Source: Olsenella sp. Marseille-P4559
GTDB lineage: Bacteria > Actinomycetota > Coriobacteriia > Coriobacteriales > Atopobiaceae
NCBI RefSeq assembly: GCF_900605015.1
Contig: NZ_LR027573.1
Span: 528,898 to 592,897, forward strand
Direction of reading: 5' to 3'
DNA length: 64,000 nucleotides
Shown here: positions 58,638-64,000 of the stretch, one piece after another
Position numbering within the stretch: the first letter of the stretch is position 1
Layout: the number at the start of each line of letters is the position of its first letter
Notes under the pieces: generated by a model
Seen by the model: only the letters and a program-made list of their open reading frames with translations
Database searches by the model: none
Told to the model about the DNA's origin: nothing
Made by a program: the position numbers and the translations under genes

Positions 58638-60302
58638 ATGGGACTTCGAAGCGATGCCATAAAACGGGGCTTGGCCCGTGCTCCACACAGGAGCCTGCTC
58701 AAGGCCGACGGCCTCACGGACGAGGAGCTCGACCGGCCGCTTGTGGCGGTCGTCTCGTCTCAGAACGAGGTCATCCCCGGCCACATCCACCTGGACAAGA
58801 TCGCCGACGCCGTCAAGGCCGGCATCCGCATGGCGGGTGGCACCCCACTGCAGGTCAACACCATTGGCGTGTGCGACGGCATCGCCATGAACCACGAAGG
58901 CATGCGCTTCTCGCTTACCAGCCGAGAAGTGATTGCCGACTCCGTCGAGTGCGTCATCCAGGGCCACCAGTTCGACGCCATGGTCCTGATCCCCAGCTGC
59001 GACAAGGTCGTTCCCGGCATGCTCATCGCCGCCTGCCGCCTGGACATCCCCACCGTGCTGGTCTCCGGCGGCCCCATGCTTGCCGGTCGCGGTCGCCACG
59101 GCGAGCAGACCGACCTCAACACCCTCTTTGATGCCGCAGGCCAAGTCACCGCCGGCACCATGACCGAGGAGGAGATGCACTGGCTCGAGAACACCGCCTG
59201 CCCCACCTGCGGCAGCTGCTCGGGCATGTTCACCGCCAACTCCATCTGCTGCCTCTCCGAGGCCCTGGGCATTGCGCTTCCCGGCAACGGCACCATCCCC
59301 GCCGTCTACTCCGAGCGCATCCGCCTTGCCAAGCACGCCGGCATGAAGGCCATGGAGCTCCTCGAGAAGGGCATCACCGCTCGCCAGATCATCGATGAGC
59401 GTGCCATTCGCAATGGCATGGCACTTGACCAGGCCTTTGGCGGCTCGACCAACACCATGCTTCACCTCACGGCCATCGCACACGCAGCCGGCTGCCCCGT
59501 GACCATGGACGACTGGGACAGGGCCTGCTCGGCAACGCCCAACATCGTGCGCCTGGCGCCTGCCGGCCCGCTCCACATCCAAGACCTGAACGACGTGGGC
59601 GGCGTCCCGGCAATCGTCGGCGAGCTGGGTCGCGCCGGCCTTCTCGACCTCACGGCCAACACCTGCCACGGCACCATGGGCGAGTGGGTCGAGCAGTGCC
59701 CGCCCGTCGACGGCACGGTGGTCCGCCACATTGACAACCCCTACTCCCCCGACGGCGGCCTCAAGGTCATGCACGGCTCCCTCGCGCCGGACTGCGGCGT
59801 GGTCAAGAAGAGCGCCGTCGACCCCAGCATGTACAGGCACACCGGCCCGGCGCGCGTCTTCGACTCCGAAGAGACCGCCTGCGGGGCAATCTTTGGCGGC
59901 AAGATCAATCCCGGCGACGTCGTGGTGATTCGCTACGAGGGCCCCGCCGGCGGCCCCGGCATGCGCGAGATGCTCACGCCCACCTCGGCCATCTGCGGCA
60001 TGGGGCTTGCCAAGTCCGTCGCGCTCATCACGGACGGCCGCTTCTCCGGCGCGAGCAAGGGCCCCTGCGTTGGCCACGTGAGCCCCGAGGCCGCGGCCGG
60101 CGGCCCCATCGCCCTTGTGCACGAGGGCGACCAGATCGCCATCGACATCGAGGCCGGCACGCTCGACCTGCTCGTCGAGGAGGACGAGCTCGCGCATCGC
60201 CGCGCCGCCTGGGCGCCGCCCGCACCCAAGTATGCCACGGGCGTCCTCTCCCGCTACGCCAAGCTCGTCACCAGCGCAGACAAGGGGGCATACCTGTCAT
60301 GA
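58638..60302 (+). CDS. ilvD: Dihydroxy-acid dehydratase
   Basis: A 554-residue iron-sulfur dehydratase, third common step of isoleucine and valine synthesis. Cluster and motif signs: [31 protein letters not shown] and the C-terminal [21 protein letters not shown]. The ATG at 58638 after GAGAGGTGACC gives the normal N-terminus [11 protein letters not shown]; the open frame further upstream lies in the leader. It overlaps ilvB by 4 bases (ATGA). First gene of ilvDBNC, probably controlled by the leader structure. Confidence 0.95.
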   Translation: MGLRSDAIKRGLARAPHRSLLKADGLTDEELDRPLVAVVSSQNEVIPGHIHLDKIADAVKAGIRMAGGTPLQVNTIGVCDGIAMNHEGMRFSLTSREVIADSVECVIQGHQFDAMVLIPSCDKVVPGMLIAACRLDIPTVLVSGGPMLAGRGRHGEQTDLNTLFDAAGQVTAGTMTEEEMHWLENTACPTCGSCSGMFTANSICCLSEALGIALPGNGTIPAVYSERIRLAKHAGMKAMELLEKGITARQIIDERAIRNGMALDQAFGGSTNTMLHLTAIAHAAGCPVTMDDWDRACSATPNIVRLAPAGPLHIQDLNDVGGVPAIVGELGRAGLLDLTANTCHGTMGEWVEQCPPVDGTVVRHIDNPYSPDGGLKVMHGSLAPDCGVVKKSAVDPSMYRHTGPARVFDSEETACGAIFGGKINPGDVVVIRYEGPAGGPGMREMLTPTSAICGMGLAKSVALITDGRFSGASKGPCVGHVSPEAAAGGPIALVHEGDQIAIDIEAGTLDLLVEEDELAHRRAAWAPPAPKYATGVLSRYAKLVTSADKGAYLS

Positions 60303-62209
60303 CGAACACCGACAACCACGCGGCGTCCGTTGCCGAGAAGCTCGCACGCAAGCAGACCGCCATCGAAGGCAAGCCCTTTGGCATGGGCTCGCACTCCGAG
60401 TACGAGGGCAAGACCATGACCGGCGCCCAGGCGATCATCGCAAGCCTGGAGTGCGAGGGGGTCGACACAATCTTTGGCTACCCCGGCGGACAGGCGATCA
60501 AGATCTATGACGCACTCTATGATTCCAAGCGCATCCACCACGTGCTGGCCAGGCACGAGCAGGGTGCCGCACACATGGCCGATGGCTATGCCCGCGCCAC
60601 GGGCAAGGTTGGCGTTGTTCTCGTCACCTCTGGCCCTGGTGCCACCAACACCGTGACCGGCATCATGACCGCCTACATGGACTCCGTGCCCATGGTGGTC
60701 ATCACCGGCCAGGTCACGCGCGGCGTCATTGGCACCGACTCGTTCCAGGAATCCGACATCGTGGGCATCACCATGCCCATCGTGAAGCACTCGTTCCTGC
60801 TGCAGTCGACCGACGATCTCACGCGCACCTTCCGCGAGGCGTTCTACATCGCCTCCACCGGCCGCCCGGGACCCGTCCTCATCGATGTCCCCAGCGACCT
60901 CTCCGGCACGCAGATGGTCTTCCGCTACCCCGACTCCATGAGCATTGCCTCCTACAAGCCCACCTACCGTGGCAACGCGCGGCAGGTCAAGCAGGCAGCC
61001 CAACTCATCATGAGGGCCAAGCGCCCGCTCATCTACGCCGGCGGCGGCATCGTGACCAGCCACGCCTGCCAAGAGCTGGTCGACCTTTCCGAGACCATGG
61101 ACATCCCCGTGGTGACCTCGCTCATGGGCAAGGGTGCCATGCCCTGCTCGAACACGCACAACCTGGGCCCCGTGGGCATGCACGGCTCGAAGTACGCCAA
61201 CATGGCCGTCATGGAGTGCGACCTGCTCATCGCCGTGGGTGCGCGCTTCTCCGACCGCGTGACCGGCAAGGTCTCCGAGTTCGCCCCGCACGCCAAGGTC
61301 ATCCACATCGATATCGACCCGGCCGAGATCGGCAAGATCGTGAACCCCACGGTGCCCATCGTGGGAGACGCCAAGGTGGTTCTCGCCTCGCTCAACGAGC
61401 GCCTGCACAAGGAGGGCGCCAAGCCCGTGGACGACGGCTGGTTTGCCGAGGTCTGCTCGTGGCGCGAGCGCTGGCCGTTCTACACCGAGGACTTCGCCAG
61501 CACTGTGGACTACCCCGACAAGATCGCGCCCGAGGTCGTGCTCTCCATGCTCTCGGACAAACTCGACCCCGAGGCATCCATCGTTACCACCGAAGTGGGC
61601 CAGCACCAGATGTGGGCGCACCAGAACATCCACCGCGAGCACGCACGCACGTTCATCTCGTCCGGCGGCGCCGGCACCATGGGCTTTGGCCTCCCTGCGG
61701 CCATTGGCGCCAAGATCGGCTGCCCCGACGACGAGGTTGTGTGCGTCGCCGGTGACGGCTCGCTCCAGATGAACGTGCAGGAGATGGCCACAGCCATCCA
61801 GGAGGGTGCACCGATCAAGGTACTGGTCATCGACAACCGCGCCCTCGGTATGGTCTACCAGTGGCAGAAGCTCTTCTACCACAAGCGCTACTCGTTTACC
61901 CAGCTACCGCCCGTCCCCGACTTCGTGAAGCTGGCGGAGGCCTACGGCTGGCACGGCAGGCAGATCTCTCGCCCGGAAGAGGTCGAGGGCGCACTGGACG
62001 AGATGCTCGCATCCAAGGGACCCTACCTTCTCGACGTCTTGATCCCTACGGACCAGACGGTCTACCCCATGGTTGCTCCCGGTGCGCCCATCGACGACAT
62101 CATTGGCGCCCTGGACGTGACGCTGGGTGGCGTGCGCATAAGCGGCAAGGGCTTTGGCAAGGACGGACACCCCGCCATCACGGATGGCGAGAAGGACGGT
62201 GACGAATGA
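60299..62209 (+). CDS. ilvB: Acetolactate synthase large subunit
   Basis: A 636-residue thiamine-diphosphate enzyme joining two pyruvates, or pyruvate and 2-ketobutyrate. [20 protein letters not shown] and [20 protein letters not shown] (catalytic Glu) are at the N-terminus; [20 protein letters not shown] is the ThDP Gly-Asp-Gly motif. The N-terminal 38 residues before [12 protein letters not shown] are longer than in many homologues. It overlaps both ilvD and ilvN by 4 bases. The small subunit downstream gives valine feedback control. Confidence 0.95.
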   Translation: MTNTDNHAASVAEKLARKQTAIEGKPFGMGSHSEYEGKTMTGAQAIIASLECEGVDTIFGYPGGQAIKIYDALYDSKRIHHVLARHEQGAAHMADGYARATGKVGVVLVTSGPGATNTVTGIMTAYMDSVPMVVITGQVTRGVIGTDSFQESDIVGITMPIVKHSFLLQSTDDLTRTFREAFYIASTGRPGPVLIDVPSDLSGTQMVFRYPDSMSIASYKPTYRGNARQVKQAAQLIMRAKRPLIYAGGGIVTSHACQELVDLSETMDIPVVTSLMGKGAMPCSNTHNLGPVGMHGSKYANMAVMECDLLIAVGARFSDRVTGKVSEFAPHAKVIHIDIDPAEIGKIVNPTVPIVGDAKVVLASLNERLHKEGAKPVDDGWFAEVCSWRERWPFYTEDFASTVDYPDKIAPEVVLSMLSDKLDPEASIVTTEVGQHQMWAHQNIHREHARTFISSGGAGTMGFGLPAAIGAKIGCPDDEVVCVAGDGSLQMNVQEMATAIQEGAPIKVLVIDNRALGMVYQWQKLFYHKRYSFTQLPPVPDFVKLAEAYGWHGRQISRPEEVEGALDEMLASKGPYLLDVLIPTDQTVYPMVAPGAPIDDIIGALDVTLGGVRISGKGFGKDGHPAITDGEKDGDE

Positions 62210-62691
62210 TGAAGCACATCCTCTCGGTGCTGGTCGAGAACAAGCCTGGCGTGCTCTCGCGCGTCACCGGCATGATCAGCCGCCGCGGCTTCAACATTGG
62301 CTCGTTGACCGTGGCGCCCACCGAGGACGAGAGCCTCTCGCGCATGACCATCATCGTCGAGGCCGACGACGTGGGCTTCGAGCAGATCACCAAGCAGCTG
62401 CACAAGCTCGTCTCGGTCTTCAAGATCTCCGACCTCACCGAGGATGACGCCATCGAGCGCGAGCTGGTGCTCTTCAAGGTGCAGTGCACGCCGGAGCGCC
62501 GCCACGAGATCATCGAGATCGCAGGCGTCTTCCGCGCCAACATCGTGGACGTGGGCAAGAACACGCTCACGGTGGAGGCCACCGGCACCGAGAGCAAGCT
62601 CGACGCGCTTGAGGACCTCTTCCGCTCGTACGGCATTCGTCAGCTCACGCGCACCGGCAAGATCGCGATCTCGCGCGGGCATGACCAGTAG
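62206..62691 (+). CDS. ilvN: Acetolactate synthase small subunit
   Basis: A 161-residue regulatory subunit. The ACT domain is at residues 3-78 ([28 protein letters not shown] in order) and a second ALS small-subunit C-terminal domain follows. It binds valine and holds the large subunit in its active form. The ATG overlaps the ilvB TGA; a second ATG lies one codon on. Length is normal. Confidence 0.95.
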   Translation: MMKHILSVLVENKPGVLSRVTGMISRRGFNIGSLTVAPTEDESLSRMTIIVEADDVGFEQITKQLHKLVSVFKISDLTEDDAIERELVLFKVQCTPERRHEIIEIAGVFRANIVDVGKNTLTVEATGTESKLDALEDLFRSYGIRQLTRTGKIAISRGHDQ

Positions 62692-62780
62692 CCCAACGGC
62701 AATCCGGACACCACGCGGTTCAAACCGCCAGCTGGCGGATGAACATAGCAGGAAACGGCACAAACGAAAGGAAGTACGAC

Positions 62781-63785
62781 ATGGCCGTCACCATCTACTA
62801 CGAGAAGGACTGTGACCCCTCGATCATCCAGGGCAAGAAGGTCGCCATCATCGGCTATGGCTCCCAGGGCCACGCCCATGCGCTGAACCTCATGGACTCC
62901 GGCGTCGACGTGCGCGTTGGTCTGCGTGAGGGCTCCAAGTCCGCCGAGAAGGCCCGCGAGCACGGCCTCAAGGTGACAGACATGGCGACTGCCGCCAAGG
63001 AAGCCGACGTCGTGATGATCCTGACCCCCGACGAGACCCAGCCGGCGGTCTACAAGGAATTCGTCGAGCCTAACCTCGAGCCGGGCAACACCCTGGCCTT
63101 CGCCCACGGCTTCAACATCCACTACGGCTACATCAAGGCCCCCGAGGGCGTCAACGTGATCATGGTTGCCCCCAAGGGCCCGGGCCACATCGTGCGCCGT
63201 CAGTACACCGAGGGCTCCGGCGTGCCTGACCTGGTCTGCGTTGAGACCGACGCCACCGGCGACGCGTGGGCGCTGGCCATGTCCTATGCGTGGGCGCTGG
63301 GCGGCGCTCGCTCCGGCCTCATCAAGGCGACCTTCGCCGAGGAGACCGAGGAGGACCTCTTTGGCGAGCAGGCCGTTCTCTGCGGTGGCCTGGTCGAGCT
63401 GGTCAAGGCTGGCTTCGAGACCCTCACCGAGGCAGGCTACCCCGAGGAGCTTGCCTACTTCGAGTGCTATCACGAGATGAAGATGATCGTGGACCTTATG
63501 TACGAGAAGGGCATCCACTTCATGAACTACTCCATCTCCAACACCGCCGAGTACGGCGAGTACTACGCCGGCCCGCTGGTCATCAACGACAAGTCACGCG
63601 AGGCGATGAAGCACATCCTCAAGCGCATCCAGGACGGCTCGTTCGCCCAGGAGTTCGTTGACGACTGCAACAACGGCCACAAGAAGCTGCTCGAGGAGCG
63701 CGAGAAGATCAACACCCACCCCATCGAGACCACTGGCGAGCGCGTGCGCTCCATGTTCTCCTGGCTCTCGAAGGACGAGGACTAA
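62781..63785 (+). CDS. ilvC: Ketol-acid reductoisomerase
   Basis: A 334-residue class I enzyme that isomerises and reduces acetolactate with NADPH and Mg2+. The Rossmann motif is [15 protein letters not shown]; the cofactor loop VGLREGSKS fits NADPH preference; [17 protein letters not shown] and [13 protein letters not shown] hold the metal ligands. AAAGGAAG sets the ATG at 62781 and removes 14 spurious upstream codons. It is 89 bases after ilvN. Confidence 0.95.
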   Translation: MAVTIYYEKDCDPSIIQGKKVAIIGYGSQGHAHALNLMDSGVDVRVGLREGSKSAEKAREHGLKVTDMATAAKEADVVMILTPDETQPAVYKEFVEPNLEPGNTLAFAHGFNIHYGYIKAPEGVNVIMVAPKGPGHIVRRQYTEGSGVPDLVCVETDATGDAWALAMSYAWALGGARSGLIKATFAEETEEDLFGEQAVLCGGLVELVKAGFETLTEAGYPEELAYFECYHEMKMIVDLMYEKGIHFMNYSISNTAEYGEYYAGPLVINDKSREAMKHILKRIQDGSFAQEFVDDCNNGHKKLLEEREKINTHPIETTGERVRSMFSWLSKDED

Positions 63786-63832
63786 TCGAGTAGGCCGATC
63801 GATTCTCGCTTCCTGCGGTTGGTTGCCTCGCA

Positions 63833-63860
63833 GCCCTGCCGGACACGCTTCCGGCGGGGC
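63833..63860 (+). terminator. Hairpin after ilvC
   Basis: GCCCTGCCGG (63833-63842) and CCGGCGGGGC (63851-63860) form a 10-bp stem with one G-U pair; no clear U-tract follows (CGCCTCTTCG). Confidence 0.45.
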
Positions 63861-63886
63861 CGCCTCTTCGATGGAAAGGCTTAGCC

Positions 63887-64000
63887 ATGCGCATAGCGTT
63901 GATCACTGGTGCGTCAAGCGGCTTGGGGCGCGAGTATGCGCGCTGGGCAAGCGAGGAGGGCGCATACGACCAAATCTGGGCTGTGGCCAGAAGGCGCGAG
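63887..64000 (+). CDS. SDR family oxidoreductase, 5' part only
   Basis: The first 38 residues of a short-chain dehydrogenase, cut by the end of the window. MRIALITGASSGLGREYARW shows the TGxxxGxG nucleotide-binding motif. GGAAAGG lies before the ATG. The Tyr-Lys active site is beyond the window, so the substrate cannot be judged. Confidence 0.8.
   Translation, partial: MRIALITGASSGLGREYARWASEEGAYDQIWAVARRRE

Noticed and set aside
58530-61882. Long minus-strand ORFs (555 and 542 codons) opposite ilvD and ilvB
   Set aside because: Antisense shadows with Ala/Gly/Val/Asp-rich low-complexity translation.
1-64000. CRISPR array, prophage or integrative element
   Set aside because: No regularly spaced repeats, integrase, phage structural genes or attachment duplications were seen.

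Overview
The window looks like a chromosomal segment of a high-G+C anaerobic actinobacterium of the Coriobacteriia, most likely an Olsenella/Atopobiaceae relative. This is inferred from gene content and style: 4-hydroxyphenylacetate decarboxylase (p-cresol formation), a pyrophosphate-type phosphofructokinase, PTS-based sugar use, actinobacterial-looking leader RNA, GTG/TTG starts and strong GGAGG ribosome sites. No rRNA, tRNA, CRISPR array or intact insertion sequence was seen.

Layout. 1-11,930: two amino-sugar-acid catabolic operons lie head to tail. Each ends in dgaE-dgaF, and these gene pairs are a direct repeat of about 1.86 kb with one silent difference. Operon I couples dgaEF to an amidohydrolase, a stand-alone PRD protein, a glycine-rich SFCGS protein and DUF4312/4311/4310 (two membrane proteins). 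Operon II couples the same pair to a mannose-class PTS made of fused IIA-IIB and IIC-IID proteins. Two paralogous GntR/UTRA regulators sit between them. 12,275-19,369: a HAD phosphatase and a cell-envelope block with two tandem LTA-synthase-like membrane phosphohydrolases and a YidC/Oxa1 domain fused to a CDP-glycerol glycerophosphotransferase. 19,537-20,772: PPi-type PFK, then REP-like palindromes. 21,346-28,892: a PocR-LuxR regulator, a receiver-domain protein, hpdA (activase), hpdB, hpdC and an MFS transporter: the p-cresol locus. 28,996-35,587: DUF4125, iron alcohol dehydrogenase, a decayed gene, an SIS protein, an esterase-fold protein lacking its nucleophile with a coiled-coil and basic tail, and TetR. 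35,763-42,831: an MMPL exporter with a huge secreted heptad-repeat protein, a DUF1858-like protein, a deformylase homologue lacking its catalytic Glu, and a radical SAM protein. 43,096-51,330: Hsp20, an IS30 remnant, a decayed DUF3810 gene, a cytoplasmic alpha-amylase, small membrane proteins, CoaX, an OPT transporter and a decayed MalY/PatB aminotransferase. 51,357-54,705: fructose operon fruA-fruK-fruR. 54,948-58,149: YbaK deacylase, metallophosphoesterase, and a cytoplasmic BMP-domain protein. 58,388-63,785: a structured T-box-like leader and ilvD-ilvB-ilvN-ilvC, then the start of an SDR gene.

How parts work together. Operons I and II can both deliver a 2-amino-2-deoxy-sugar acid phosphate to DgaE (ammonia lyase) and DgaF (aldolase), giving pyruvate and glyceraldehyde-3-P; operon I may first deacylate an N-acyl derivative (inference). 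HpdBC is activated by HpdA. The ilv genes make branched-chain amino acids. Three genes are visibly broken by several frameshifts each, in an otherwise intact neighbourhood. The most interesting items are the dual-transporter dga locus with its uncharacterised DUF4310-4312/SFCGS/PRD module, and the YidC-glycerophosphotransferase fusion.
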